A DNA stretch of 64,000 nucleotides from Stomoxys calcitrans (GCF_963082655.1 NC_081552.1:51674946-51738945); one strand, 5' to 3'. Shown: positions 10,550 to 22,490, counted from the stretch's first letter. Notes: generated by a model not told the origin, from the letters alone. Program-made: numbers and translations.

Positions 10550-10811
10550 TTTTTCCGAAATTCTATTTCATGTTATAGACCGATCTGAACCGTATTTAAC
10601 GCAGTTGTTGAAAGTCGTAACGAACTTTGAATGCAAAATTTCAGCCAAATCGTACAAAAATTGTGGCTTCCAGGGGCTCAAGAAATCAAATTTGGGAGAT
10701 CGGTTTATATAGTGGCTATATCTAAATCTAAACCGATATGGTCCATTTGTAATCCCCAACGACCTACATTAATATTAAGTATCTGTGCAAAATTTCAAGC
10801 GGCTAGCTTGA
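10550..10811 (-). mobile_element. DINE-A copy 5, core part (right of the Helitron)
   Basis: Core sequence resumes (CATGTTATAGACCGATCTGA, GGGAGATCGGTTTATATAGT) and reaches AAATTTCAAGCGGCTAGCTT, which normally precedes the microsatellite and head. Here it is cut by the LINE, so the head is lost. Confidence 0.75.
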
Positions 10812-10853
10812 AGATGCCTGCTAGGAAGATGAAGAAGGAAGATGCCTGCTAGA
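10812..10853 (-). repeat. Short tandem repeat at the LINE 3' end
   Basis: GAAGATGCCTGCTAG occurs twice, separated by GAAGATGAAGAAG, exactly at the LINE/DINE junction. Simple repeats or slippage products at 3' termini are common in non-LTR elements. Confidence 0.6.
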
Positions 10854-12910
10854 ACCATTCAGATCGCTTTAAAAAGCCCAATAACTTGCGAACGTTCACA
10901 TCCGCTAAATCAGACAGGATCTCAAAGAAATGAGAACCTAAAGTGGAACTCCTTCTAACTGCTAGTGCGGGACACACACACACAGAAGGTACAGTCTCTA
11001 CTTCCTCGATGTCCCTACAGCTTATGCAAAAGTCGTTGCTGGCAACCTTCAGTCTGTCAGCATGTTTTCCGATTAGACAGTGACTTGTCATGACGGACAC
11101 AATAATTGAGACGTCTGCTCTAGCCAATGACAGCAAAGCAGTAGACCTCTTCAAGTTTAGATGAGACCATATAGTTTTGAAATGCTCACAACCCCCTCTT
11201 TGTGACCATCTATCATTCGTTGCCCTTCGGGCCTGGTCCTGAAAACTTAGCTTACATGTCGCTAGAGGCATGCCCACAGATTCCAGTGTTCTTGGACTGT
11301 GTAAGGTAGTTCTTAGACTCGCAAGCTCGTCTGCTTAAGAATTAGAAATCGCTGTGGCCCGGCACCCAGAACAGGTAAATTTTAAACTGTTCAGCCATCT
11401 TGTTGAGAGATCTGCGACAGTCGCGGGCGGTTTTTGTGCTCAGAAATACGTTCTCCAGGGATTTAATGGCTGTCTGAGAAGATATTTATGCCAATCGTCG
11501 TAATGACATTATATCTTAGACATTCCGCCACTTTCTTAATTGCAAGGATCTCTGCTTGGTACACACTGCAGTGGTCGAGTAACCTCTTCGATATGACCAG
11601 TTATAGATTTTTTGAGTACACCCCAAAGCCCACCTGGTCGTTTAGTTGGATTAATCCGTATAGAAGTCTATGTAACTTCTGTTACCAGGGATGTCATAGT
11701 TCCAATCGGTTCTATCAGGAATAGTGGTACAGTAGATTTTATCAAAAAGCGGCTGAGGTAGGGTGTAATCCACACTGCCTGGAACAACGGATATTGTATC
11801 AAGGATACCACAGAGTCCGTAGCCGCTACATGACCAATGAGAAAGCTTCCTTAACCTCACGGCAGTAGTCGCTGCAATTTGTCTAGCCACAATGTCCAGA
11901 GGCGTAAGATGTAGCATTAAATTCAGTGCATTAGATGGTGTCGTCCTCAGTGCGGCTGTGATGCACAAACAAGCCATCCTTTGGATCCGTTTAAGTATTG
12001 AGCAGAAGGTAGATTTTTGAAGTGCCGTCCACCAGACCACAACACCATATAGCATAATAGGTCTGACAACTGCAGTATATACCCAATGCATGACACGCGG
12101 TCTAAATCCCCATCTTTTGCAAATGGCTCTCTTGCAGGTGTATAGGGCAAGAGGTGCCTTTCTTGCCCTTTCCAAAATGTTGAATTTGAAGTTAAATTAC
12201 CTGTCCAGCAAAACACCCAGGTATTTTGCGCTTTCTGTAAATGGAACATTCTCTCCACCCAAGGAGACAGGTTCCACTGTCTCCTGCTGAAAAGAACTAC
12301 TTCTGTCTTGCACGGATGTATACTTCAGTCTTGCACGGATTTTAGATCACTTTCGGTAGACCGCTTTGCTGTTGCATGTAGAGCGTCCTGAAGTATATCT
12401 CTTAGAGTGCTGAGAAACCGCAATTGCCACGTCATAAGCATATGCGACCACAGAGACAATGAAATATTGTTAATTGCTATATATTTCAAAGTAGAGGAGA
12501 CAGTACAACTCCTTGAGGAGTTCCTCTGCTGACACATCATTTAAGATCCATAGATCCCAAGCCTGCCGTAATGCATCTTTTAGTAAGTAAGTTATTAATA
12601 AACTTTCTTACGGTAGAGTTGATGGCTAGAAACTCCAACTCCTTCATGATTGACGTCGGTTTTACGTTATTGAAAGCACCTTCAATGTCAATAAATGCCA
12701 CCATTGTATATACCTTGACAGCGAGAGAACCTTCTATGTACCCGATTAGGTCGTGAAGTGCTGTTTCAGTGGATTTGCCTGTACTATATGCATGCTGCCG
12801 CCGCGACAGGCGATCTCCAGGAAACTTTGCCCTTACATATGTTTCTATCAACCTCTAAAGAGTCTTCAGCATAAAGAATGACAGACTAATAGGACGATAT
12901 GTTTATATTC
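10812..12910 (-). pseudogene. 5'-truncated I/LOA-type LINE: RT, RNase H and C-terminal domain, disrupted
   Basis: This is a relic of a non-LTR retrotransposon polyprotein, read right to left. The RT begins near 12905 (YRPISLSFFMLKTL, then an in-frame stop). Motif A reads FIDIEGAFNNV. The catalytic YADD region near 12440 reads VAYAYDVA, so one Asp is replaced. The thumb region carries YTAVVRPIMLYGVVVWWTAL. RNase H follows (YQAEILAIKKVAECL, then IFSDS, then FWVPGHSDF). A Cys/His C-terminal region (HCLIGKHADRL, FCISCRDIEE) ends near 10850. Several frameshifts and stops separate the blocks. The endonuclease half is missing. RNase H after RT suggests the I/LOA group. The 3' end lies in DINE-A copy 5, next to a duplicated GAAGATGCCTGCTAG motif. 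Confidence 0.85.
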
Positions 12911-13572
12911 TATCTTTAGCAGTCGATATATTTTCGAAAATAATCTACTTAATATTAAAAGTCTACGATTCAAGGCAGTAATTATATATATTATACACCT
13001 ATAAGAAAATTTGAAAGCCAATTAGTTTATCTCGTCGTCGTGACAAATTTATCCGATTTGCTCAAAACAGAAATCGATTTATCGTCAAAAGTTATCTTAA
13101 TGAAAATTTATTGAAAACTCTTTTCAACATATAATTCGTTGAATGTAACACAAATAAAAATTTATTTTATTTCAATCATTATCGATATATCGATAAATGA
13201 TTATTGTTATCTTATACCAAAAATTATATATTTTATTTATACAATAATATGAAAAGCAATTATTGTATACTTTGGTTTTTTTTTTGATATTTTAAAATTC
13301 GTATTCGATTTATCGTTGAAAGTTATCGTAAACAAATTTTATTAGAAATAAAAAACATAATTCATTAAATGTATCATATATAACAAGTTTATATACTTTA
13401 ATCGTTATCAATATATCCATATATGATGGTTATAATCATATACCAAAAACGATAGGAAATTCGATTTATGAAAAAATGAGATAAGTTAAATCTTACATTT
13501 AATAAACAAGTAAAAATATACAATACATTCATATAATAAAATTTATTGATCTAAAATAATAACACTACATTT
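12911..13572. repeat. AT-rich degenerate tandem repeat, segment 1
   Basis: Two related blocks (near 13060-13230 and 13310-13450) share CGATTTATCGTNRAAAGTTATC-like starts and ATCGTTATC/CGATATAT motifs (TTATCGATATATCGATAA at 13182). No coding potential. Related segments lie at 14941-15336, 16653-17004 and 20164-20395. Confidence 0.55.
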
Positions 13573-14940
13573 TTATACCCTCCACCATAAGATGGGGGGT
13601 ATACTAATTTCGTCATTCTGTTTGTAACTACTCGAAATATTCGTCTGAGACCCCATAAAGTATATATATTCTTGATCGTCGTGAAATTTTATGTCGATCT
13701 AGCCATGTCCGTCCGTCTGTCCGTCCGTCCGTCCGTCCGTCCGTCCGTCCGGCCGTCCGTCCGTCCGTCTGTCTGTCGAAAGCACGCTAACTTCCGAAGG
13801 AGTAAAGCTAGCCGCTTGAAATTTTGCACAAATACTTCTTATTAGTGTAGGTCGGTTGGTATTGTAAATGGGCCATATCGGTCCATGTTTTGATATAGCT
13901 GCCATATAAACCGATCTTGGGTCTTGACTTCTTGAGCCTCTAGAGTGCGCAATTCTTATCCGATTGGGATGAAATTTTGCACGACGTGTTTTGTTATGAC
14001 ATCCAACAACTGTGCCAAGTATGGTTCAAATCGGTCCATAACCTGATATAGCTGCCATATAAACCGATCTTGGGTCTTGACTTCTTGAGCCTCTAGAGTG
14101 CGCAATTCTTATCCGATTGGAATGAAATTTCGCACGACGTGTTTTGTTATGATATCCAACAACTGTGCCACGTATGGTTCAAATCGGTCCATAACCTGAT
14201 ACAGCTGCCATATAAACCGATCTTGGGTCTTGACTTCTTGAGCGTCTAGAGTGCGCAATTCTTATCCGATTGGAATGAAATTTTGCACGATGTGTTTTGT
14301 TATGACATCCATCAACTGTGCCAAGTATGGTTCAAATCGGTCCATGTTTTGATATAGCTGCCATATAAACCGATCTTGGGTCTTGACTTCTTGAGCCTCT
14401 AGAGTGCGCAATTCTTATCCGATTGGAATGAAATTTTGCACGACGTGTTTTGTTATGACATCCAACAACTGTGCCAAATATGGTTCAAATCGGTTCATAA
14501 CCTGATATAGCTGCCATATAAACCGATCTGGGATCTTGACTTCTTGAGCCTCTAGAGGTCGCTATTATTATCCGATTTGCCTGAAATTTTGTTCGACGGA
14601 TTCTCTCATGACCATTAACATACGTGTTTATTATGGTCTGAATCGGTTTATAGCCTGATATAGCTCCCATATAAATCGATCTCTCTATTTAACTTCTTGA
14701 GCCCACAAAGGGCGCAATTCTTATTCGAATTGGCTGACATTTTACACAGGTCTCCAACATATAATTTAATTGTGGTCCAAACCGGACCATATCTTGATAT
14801 CGCTCTAATAGCAGAGCAAATCTTTTCTTATATCCTCTTTTTGCCTAAGAAGAGATGCCGGGAAAAGAACTCGACATATGCGATCCATGGTGGAGGGTAT
14901 ATAAGATTCGGCCAGGCCGAACTTAGCACGCTTTTACTTG
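13573..14940 (+). mobile_element. DINE-A copy 6, complete, with six 153-bp core units
   Basis: The head hairpin (TATACCCTCCACCATAAGAT then GGGGGGTATA) is followed by CCCCATAAAGTATATATATT, CTTGATCGTCG, GATCTAGCCATGTCCGTCCG and a long microsatellite. The core motif GCCATATAAACCGAT recurs at 13901, 14054, 14207, 14360 and 14513, with a variant at 14666, each exactly 153 bp apart. The tail is GATTCGGCCAGGCCGAAC, then TTAGCACGCTTTTACTTG. Confidence 0.92.
13707..13778 (+). repeat. (GTCC/GTCT)n microsatellite in DINE-A copy 6
   Basis: About 18 tetramers, mostly GTCC with occasional GTCT and one GGCC. It is the longest of the DINE microsatellites in this window. Confidence 0.9.
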
Positions 14941-15336
14941 TTTATAAATCGATATATTCAAAATCGGTGGTCACAAGGTATCGAAATATAATTCCTTAAA
15001 AAATTTGCGAAAAATATTTTATCTTTTTTTTTTTGTAATATATTTTATTAAATTTAATAAAAGTAGAATAACCGATCCATAGTTCTCGATACCAAATCAA
15101 ATATTATCAATTTTTCGACAATATTTGTCGATTTTGAAAAGTGAAAATCACATTTCATTTATTTCTCCAATCAACAATAATGGTTGCATGGTTATCGATA
15201 TCCTATCAATAATTATCATTATTTTAGGCAAGTTATCGATTAAGTAGTAAGCAAACACATTTCATTTATATCTTAAATCAATAATAATACTTGATAAATA
15301 CTTGATATTAATAAATATAATAGAAATAAAATAAAA
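14941..15336. repeat. AT-rich degenerate tandem repeat, segment 2
   Basis: It contains CACATTTCATTTATTTCTCC, then GGTTGCATGGTTATCGATAT and a second CACATTTCATTTATATCT. These match phrases in segments 3 and 4. No gene. Confidence 0.55.
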
Positions 15337-16652
15337 CAAGTAAAAGCGTGCTAAGTTCGGCCAGGCCGAATCTTATATACCCTCCACCATGGATCGCATT
15401 TGTCGAGTTCTTTTCCCGGCATCTCTTTTTAAGCAAAAAAATGAAATTAGAAAAGATTTGCTCTGCTATTAGAGCGATATCAAGATATAGTCCGGTTTGG
15501 ACCACAATTAAATTATATGTTGGAGACCTGTGTAAAATGTCAGCCAATTCGAATAAGAATTGCGCCCTTTGTGGCCTCATGAAGTAAAATAGAGAGATGG
15601 ATTTGTATGGGAGCTGTATCGGTCTATAGACCGATTCAGACCATAATAAACACGTATGTTAATGGTCATGAGAGAATCCGTCGAACAAAATTTCAGTCAA
15701 ATCGGATAATAATTGCGACCTCTAGAGGATCAAGAAGTCAAGATCCCAGATCGGTTTATATGGCAGCTATATCAGGTTATAAACCGACTTGTACTTTATT
15801 TGACATAGTTGTTGAAAGTAACAATAAAACACGTCTAGCGAAATTTCAGCCAAATCGGATAGAAATTGAGCCCTCTAGAAGCTCAAGAAGTCAAGTCCTC
15901 AGATCTGTTTATATGACAGCTATATCAGGTTATGAACCGATTTGAACCATATTTGGCACAGTTGTTGGGAATCATAACAAAATACTACGTGCCAAAATTC
16001 ATTCAAATTGGATAAGAATTGCGCCCTCTAGAGGCTCAAGAAGTCAAGACCCAAGATCGGTTTATATGACAGCTATATAAGGTTATGGACCGATTTGAAC
16101 CATACTTGGCACAATTGTTGGATATCGTAACAAAACACGTCGTGCAAAATTTCATTCCAATCGGATAAGAATTGCGCACTCTAGAGGCTCAAGAAGTCAA
16201 GACCCAAGATCGGTTTATATGGCAGCTATAAAAGGTTATGGACCGATTTGAACCATACTTGGCACAGTTGTTGGATATAATAACAAAACACGTCGTGCAA
16301 AATTTCATTATAATCGGATTAGAATTGCACCCTCTAGAGGTTGAAGAAGTCAAGACCCAAGATCGGTTTATATGGCAGCTATATCAAAGCATGGACCGAT
16401 ATGGCCCATTTACAATACCAACCGACCTACACTAATAAGAAGTATTTGTGCAAAATTTCAAGCGGCTAGCTTTACTCCTTCGGAAGTTAGCGTGCTTTCG
16501 ACAGACAGACGGACGGACATGGCTAGATCGACATAAAATTCCACGACGATCAAGAATATATATACTTTATGGGGTCTCAGACGAATATTTCGAGTAGTTA
16601 CAATCAGAATGACGAAATTAGTATACCCCCCATCTTATGGTGGAGGGTATAC
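15337..16652 (-). mobile_element. DINE-A copy 7, complete, with five 153-bp core units
   Basis: The left end is CAAGTAAAAGCGTGCTAAGT and the hairpin TTCGGCCAGGCCGAATC. The core motif (TGGCAGCTAT or TGACAGCTAT) recurs at 15761, 15914, 16067, 16220 and 16373, exactly 153 bp apart. The microsatellite is short. The head ends TATGGTGGAGGGTATAC. It is inverted relative to copy 6 across a 396-bp spacer. Confidence 0.92.
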
Positions 16653-17004
16653 AAATTTACCATTTTGAATTGAATAGTCAATTTAATCTACAAGCAGAAA
16701 ACACATTTCATTAATTTGTCCCATCGATAATATTGACAAATATAATATCGATATTTTACCTACTGTTATTGATACAAAATCGAAATGAACCGATTCGTCG
16801 ACCGATTTGAAAAAGCAAAAACACATTTCATTTATTTTCCCAATCAATAATGTTGATTGCATATGGTTATCGATATTCTATCAATATTTTAGGCAAAGTT
16901 ATCTTTTTTTGACAATATTTATCGATTTAGAAAGGTAATAAGAAACATTCCATTAAATCTCCAATCAATATTACTGCATGATAATATTAAATTTAATACA
17001 AATT
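16653..17004. repeat. AT-rich degenerate tandem repeat, segment 3
   Basis: AAACACATTTCATTAATTTG and AAACACATTTCATTTATTTT occur about 120 bp apart, with GTTATCGATATTCTATCAAT following. Related to segments 2 and 4. No gene. Confidence 0.55.
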
Positions 17005-17140
17005 ATGTCTACCACCATAGGAAAGGGGGTATATTCATTCCGTTTGCAACACATAGAAATATCAATTTCAGACAATACAAAATATATATATTTCTGATTG
17101 TCGTAAAATTCGAAGACGATTTAATGTTCAGATCAGAATA
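17005..17140 (+). mobile_element. Solo DINE-B head fragment
   Basis: TCTACCACCATAGGAAAGGG and GGGTATATTCATTCCGTTTG are followed by CAACACATAGAAATATC, a degraded AATATATATATTTCTGATTG and GACGATTTAATG. Only the head is present; core and tail are absent. Confidence 0.65.
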
Positions 17141-17152
17141 TCTTATATATAA

Positions 17153-18010
17153 CAAGTAAAAGCATCCCAAGTTCGGCCGGGCCGAATCTTATATACCCTC
17201 CACCATGTATTGCATTTGTCTAGTTCTTTTCCCGGCATCTCTTCTTAGGCAAAAAAGGATATAAGAAAAGGTTTGCTCTGCTATTAGAGCGATATCAAGA
17301 TATGGTCCGATTTGGACCACAATTAAATTATATGTTGGAGACCTGTGTAAAATGTCGGCCAATTCGAATAAGAATTGCGCCCTTTGGGGGCTCAAGAAGT
17401 AAAATAGAGAGATCGATTTATATGGGAGCTATATCGGGCTATAGACCGGTTCAGACCATAATACACACGTATGTTGATGGCCATGAGAGAATCTGTCGTA
17501 CAAAATTTCAGGCAAATCGGATAATAATAGCGACCTCTAGGGGTCAAGAAGTCAAGATCCCAGATCGGTTTATATGGCAGCTGCATCAGGTTATGGACCG
17601 ATTTGAATCATACTTGGCACAGTTGTTGGATATCATAACAAAACACGTCGTGCAAAATTTCATTCCAATTGGATAAGAATTGCGCACTCTAGAGGCTCAA
17701 GAAGTCAAGACCCAAGATCGGTTTATATGGCAGCTATATCAAAACATGGACCGATATAGTCCATTTACAACACCAACCGACCTACACTAATAAGAAGTAT
17801 TTGTGCAAAATTTCAAGCGGCTAGCTTTATTCCTTCGGAAGTTAGCGTGCTTTCGACCGACAGACGGACGGACATGGCTATATCGACACAAAATGTCGCG
17901 ACGATCAAGAATATATTTACTTTATGGGGTCTCAGACGAATATTTCGAGTAGTTACAAACAGAATGACGAAGTTAGTATACCCCCCATCTTATGGTGGAG
18001 GGTATAAAAA
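17153..18010 (-). mobile_element. DINE-A copy 8, complete
   Basis: CAAGTAAAAGCATCCCAAGT and the hairpin TTCGGCCGGGCCGAATC are followed by the CCCGGCATCTCTTCTTAGGC segment, about three core units, a short GACGGACGGACA tract, and the head ending GGTGGAGGGTATAAAAA. Helitron-C copy 5 starts on the next base. Confidence 0.9.
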
Positions 18011-20163
18011 TCCATTTGTGTTTGTTTGTAGATTTGTTTGTTTGTATGTTTGTGTGTTCCTTATAGACTCAGAAACGGCTGAACTGATTTTCTTGAAACT
18101 TTAAAAGATGGTGCATAATGACCCCGTGGTGAAAATAGGGTACTACATTTTTTGATATCTGAAGGGGAGACGGACCCTCCCCCTTACCATAATTTTTAGA
18201 AACGCCAGTTCTCGGAGATCGGTGGTGCGATTTCAGCGAAATTTTGTGTGCTCTCATATAGTACCCTAAAAATAAAAATTTGGTGTCCAAATTTCGAATG
18301 GAGTACCTAGGGGGGCTGCCCCGCCCTAAAACCTACCAAACATATAAATATTTAGACCAATCACGGCAATATACTATTCAAATAAAAGGTATTTAAGATA
18401 AGAAAACGTATCTGATATCCAATTGTCGGACCAAGTGCTAGGGGGACCACCCCAAGCCTCAAAACACCCCTAAATCGGACGCATTTACCGACCATAGCAA
18501 TATGGGGCTCAAATGAAAGGTATTTGCGAGTAGAATACGAATCTGATATCCAAATGTGGGACCACGTTTCTGGAGGTCCATCCCTTCCCCAAAACACCCC
18601 CAAAAAGGACTTATTTACTGACCATGGTAATATGGGGCTTAAATAAAAGGTATTTGAGTGTAGAATTCGAATCTGATATCCAAATATGGGACCAAGTGTT
18701 TGGGGGGCCGCCTCTCCCCAAAAACATCCCCCCATGGGGGGACAATAAATGACATTAAATTTACGACCATGCAATATGGGGCTCAAATGAAAGGTCTTTG
18801 GAAGTAAAGCACGAATCTGATATCAATATTCGGGAAAAGTGTTTATGGGGCCATCCCACCCCCACAACACCACTCAACTATGAAGTATTTGCTGACTATT
18901 GCAATATGAGGCTCAAACTCCAAAAAAAGGTTTTTGGAGTAGAACACGAATCCTACATATTTTTTCAAGGCCAACTCACTGAGTGGCCCCCCATTCCTCA
19001 AAACACCCCCCAAGCCGGTCATGTTTGCCGACTATGGAAATATGGGGCTCAAATTAAAGGTATGTGGGAGTGGACAACGTATCTGATATCAACATTAGGG
19101 ACCAACTGTCTAGGGGACGTCCCACCACCATAACAACCTCCAAATAGGACGTATTTGCTCACCAAGACAATTTGGGTCTTAAAGAGAGTGGAACTAAATA
19201 TTTATAGTTTTTAGGGCCAATACTCCAAACCGGACATATTTGCTGACTTTTGCAATAAGGAGTTTAAATGAGATTTGAAAACGAATTTGATATTCAATTT
19301 TGATGCCAATGGAAGAATGGGGTTCAAATAAATGATATATAGATATATGAGAGCAGAGTACCACCACCCCAAACCCCAAAACATCCCTAAATCCGTAATA
19401 TTTACCGACCTTGTCAATGTGGAGCTTAAATAAAGGGTATTGGGCGGTAGAGCAAAAATTGATACCCATTTTTGGGACCAATTTTCTGGGGGTCTACCCC
19501 TTTCCCAAAATACCCCACAAATAGCAATTTTTAGTGACCATCGCAATATGGAGCTCAAATAAAGGTAGTTGGGAGTAGAATACGAATTTGATATCTAAAT
19601 GTAGGACCATTTATTTAGGGCATCACCCCTTTCCCAAAACACCCCCAAAGGGAAAATATTTTCGACCATGCCAATATGTGGCTCATATGATAGGTATTTG
19701 AGATTAGAAAACGAATTTGATAACCTATTTTGGGGCCATGTGTTTGGGGGACGCCTCATCCTGTAAACTCCTCTTAAGCCAATGGCAATATGGGGTTTAA
19801 ATAAATGGTATTTGAGAGAAGAGCATGATGCTGATATTTTTTTCACAGCCAAGTATCTGGGGGACCACCTCTCCCCCAGATACCACCACTGAGTCAGACA
19901 TCATGAGAATATCGGGCTGAAATGAAGTATTTTAAGAATGGAGTACACCTTACATCCAAACTTAAATTCGTAGACCAATATAGATCATATGGGATTCAGA
20001 TAAGGGCACTTATATTGTTAAACAATTATTTAAGCGATATACTATTTTCATGGCATGGTATTTCACTAAAAGATCTTTAATAGTCGAAAATAAATATTGC
20101 AAGGAAACTTTTGTTCCATATAAAGTAAAAGAAGGCGCAGCGGAGCGGGCCCGGATCAGCTAG
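18011..20163 (+). mobile_element. Helitron-C copy 5, full length (2,153 bp)
   Basis: The 5' end is TCCATTTGTGTTTGTTTGTA, directly after an A. Next are AGACTCAGAAACGGCTGAAC and CGGACCCTCCCCCTTACC. Core units are marked by CAATATGGGGCTCAAATGA-type motifs roughly every 130 bp. The 3' end is GAAGGCGCAGCGGAGCGGGC, then CCGGATCAGCTAG followed by T. No Rep/helicase frame. It is the best reference copy in the window. Confidence 0.85.
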
Positions 20164-20395
20164 TATTTTATATACAGTGATCGATATAAAATCGAAATTT
20201 ATGGATTTTTCGATAATAAGTTTCGATTTCAAAGAGTACAAAACACATTTAAATTGTTCCAATCAATAACAGTGATTGGGCATGGTTATCGATATTCTAT
20301 CTGTAATTATCGATATTTATAAAAAATGAGAAAGGTTAAAGTATTTCTGGGTTTTTGTGGTGTTAATTTAAACAACTGCTACCATTTAATTTATA
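20164..20395. repeat. AT-rich degenerate tandem repeat, segment 4
   Basis: AAAACACATTTAAATTGTTC, CAATCAATAACAGTGATTGG and CATGGTTATCGATATTCTAT match segment 3 phrases. The right end meets MITE-M copy 2. Confidence 0.5.
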
Positions 20396-20479
20396 TTAGT
20401 TTGCCCAAAAAGTAATTGCGGAGAAAGTAAATGCATTTTTAATAAAACTTAGAATGAACTTTAATCAAATATACTTTTT
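20396..20479 (+). mobile_element. MITE-M copy 2, left part
   Basis: A TA is followed by a slightly mutated terminal repeat (TTAGTTTGCCCAAAAAGTAA) and the normal MITE interior up to the internal T-run, where DINE-A copy 9 is inserted. Confidence 0.85.
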
Positions 20480-21264
20480 ATACCCTCGACCATAAGATGG
20501 GGGGTATACTAATTTCGTCATTCTGATTGTAACTACTCGAAATATTCGTCTTAGACCCCATAAAGTATATATATTCTTGATCGTCGTGAAATTTTATGTA
20601 GATCTAGCCATGTCCGTCCGTCTGTCCGTCCGTCCGTCTGTCTGTCGAAAGCACGCTAACTTCCGAAGGAGTAAAGCTAGCCGCTTGAAACCGATCTTGG
20701 GTCTTGACTTCTTGAGCCTCTAGAGGGCGCAATTCTTATCCAATTTGAATAAATTTTGGCACGTAGTATTTTGTTATGATATCCAACAACTGTGCCAAAT
20801 ACGGTTTAAATCGGTTCATAACCTGATATAGCTGCCATATAAACCGATCTGGGATCTTGACTTCTTGAGCCTCTAGAGGTCGCAATTATTATCCGATTTG
20901 CCTGAAATTTTGTACGACGGATTCTCTCATGACCATTAACATACGTGTTTATTATGGTCTGAATCGGTCTATAGCCCGATACAGCTCCCATATAAATCGA
21001 TCTATCTATTTTACTTCTTGAGCCCACAAAGGGCGCAATTCTTATTCGAATTGGCTGACATTTTACACAGGTCTCCAACATAAATATAATTTAATTGTGG
21101 TCCAAACCGGACCATATCTTAATATCGCTCTAATAGCAGAGCAAATCTTTTCTTATATCCTTTTTTTCCTAAGAAGAGATGCCGGGAAAAGAACTCGACA
21201 AATGCGATCCATGGTGGAGGGTATATAAGATTCGGCCCGGCCGAACTTAGCACGCTTTTACTTG
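20480..21264 (+). mobile_element. DINE-A copy 9, complete, inserted in MITE-M copy 2
   Basis: The head is ATACCCTCGACCATAAGATG. The standard boxes and microsatellite follow, then about two core units. The tail is ATTCGGCCCGGCCGAACTTA and GCACGCTTTTACTTG. The MITE boundaries fix both termini to within the flanking T-run. Confidence 0.92.
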
Positions 21265-21411
21265 TTTTACACTTTTTTTTCCTAAAGCAAGCTAAAAGTA
21301 ACAGCTGATAACTGACAGAAGAAAGAATGCAATTACAGAGTCACGAGCTGTGAAAAAATTTGTCAACGCCGACTATATGAAAAATCCGCAATTACTTTTT
21401 GGGCAACCCAA
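21265..21411 (+). mobile_element. MITE-M copy 2, right part
   Basis: Interior sequence resumes at the T-run (ACACTTTTTTTTCCTAAAGC) and ends in the right terminal repeat (TTACTTTTTGGGCAACCCAA) followed by TA. Confidence 0.9.
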
Positions 21412-22490
21412 TATAATAGTTGCAACATATAACAAATATGTATATGATCGAATATATTTTTTACATGTCTTATTTGTCTTTTACTATTTTTGAAATTTTT
21501 TAAAAGACCTTTATGCACTCAATTCATAAGGAATTGGATAGCCACCATGAACTCGTTAGCGTTGAGTATTATTTTCTATTATGGTTATTATTTACAATTG
21601 TCATAAACAATTGCCATTTCTTCGCCATCCTTTAGTCCCATTTGGCATATTTTCGTTTGGCTTCTGGTGGCCACCGAAAAGTATGTGACATAAACAATAA
21701 GAAAAATGCTTACCACTGCCAAGGATTTCCCAAACCTTAAAGGAAGCCAAATATCAGAGCCAATGCAATGGCTTAGGGCCAATAACAACAGTTGAGGCAC
21801 CAACATGAAACATTTTGGCTTAATTAGTTTCAAACATAATTACAGGATTTGCTTACGCAATACGATTATTGTGGTGTCCTTTTGAACGTTTATGTGCTTA
21901 AACAACACTTTTCGGTTTTTACCAGTACAACGATGATGCGACCAAAGACGGACGACTAATTAAAACCATCATCGACACAGTTGCCCCAGACATAGTGACT
22001 AGAGAGGCTGCAAAAGGGGCTAGCTGCGCAAATGGGAAAAGTCAGCAAAATTAAACACAACTAAGGCTAATTTGTCCTTTCTCGCTCTCTTTTGCTTTGG
22101 CTTTGCTGCTTGCTACGTCTTAAACTGGCAAAGTTTGGAATATTTCGCTTTGATTCGTAAAAATTATAGAAATTATGATTTGTCTTAGGACAGCTGTAGT
22201 GGCGCAAGCAACGGACTGCCATTATTAGAGTTAGTTGATGGCTTTGTGGTTGGCATTTTGTGAAATGGAAATGTAAATAAGGATTAAAACATTTTTTACA
22301 GTTTAATCGTTTTTCTTATAAAATATATTTTTTTTAAGTTTTTGGTAATAGTAAGTCTCTCTAAAATTTTTTGTCTCATCAATTTTAGCACAGAAGATAT
22401 TAATTTCTCCTATATCATGCTGTCACAAATACAACTATGACATTATTTTCTAATGTCCTCTTTCGATGTACATATCACATGCTATTATTT
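21412..22490. other. Low-copy island, no gene identified
   Basis: This is one of the cleanest non-repeat stretches. It has even base composition and short phrases typical of fly intronic or intergenic DNA (for example TTTGGCTTAATTAGTTTCAA). Short frames exist in it, but none has codon structure or a motif I recognise. It could hold regulatory DNA or part of a long intron. Confidence 0.45.

Noticed and set aside
13707..13778. CRISPR-like or satellite array
   Set aside because: Simple tetranucleotide repeat without spacers, in the fixed DINE microsatellite position.
13699..13905. Open frames with repeated RTDGRTDGRT and RSQDPRSVYMAAISGY peptides in many places (also 4806-5135, 15607-15945, 45185-45379, 53833-54033)
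   Set aside because: They are translations of the DINE-A core and microsatellite. The 153-bp unit and 12-bp multiples keep a frame open across repeats. They occur wherever the DNA repeat does and change strand with it.
18361..18786. Long frames with LSPILP, LGVFWG and SFEPHIA-type repeats (also 59298-59900, 10849 region excluded)
   Set aside because: They are translations of Helitron-C core units, with no start context and no conserved domain; the peptide repeats follow the DNA units.
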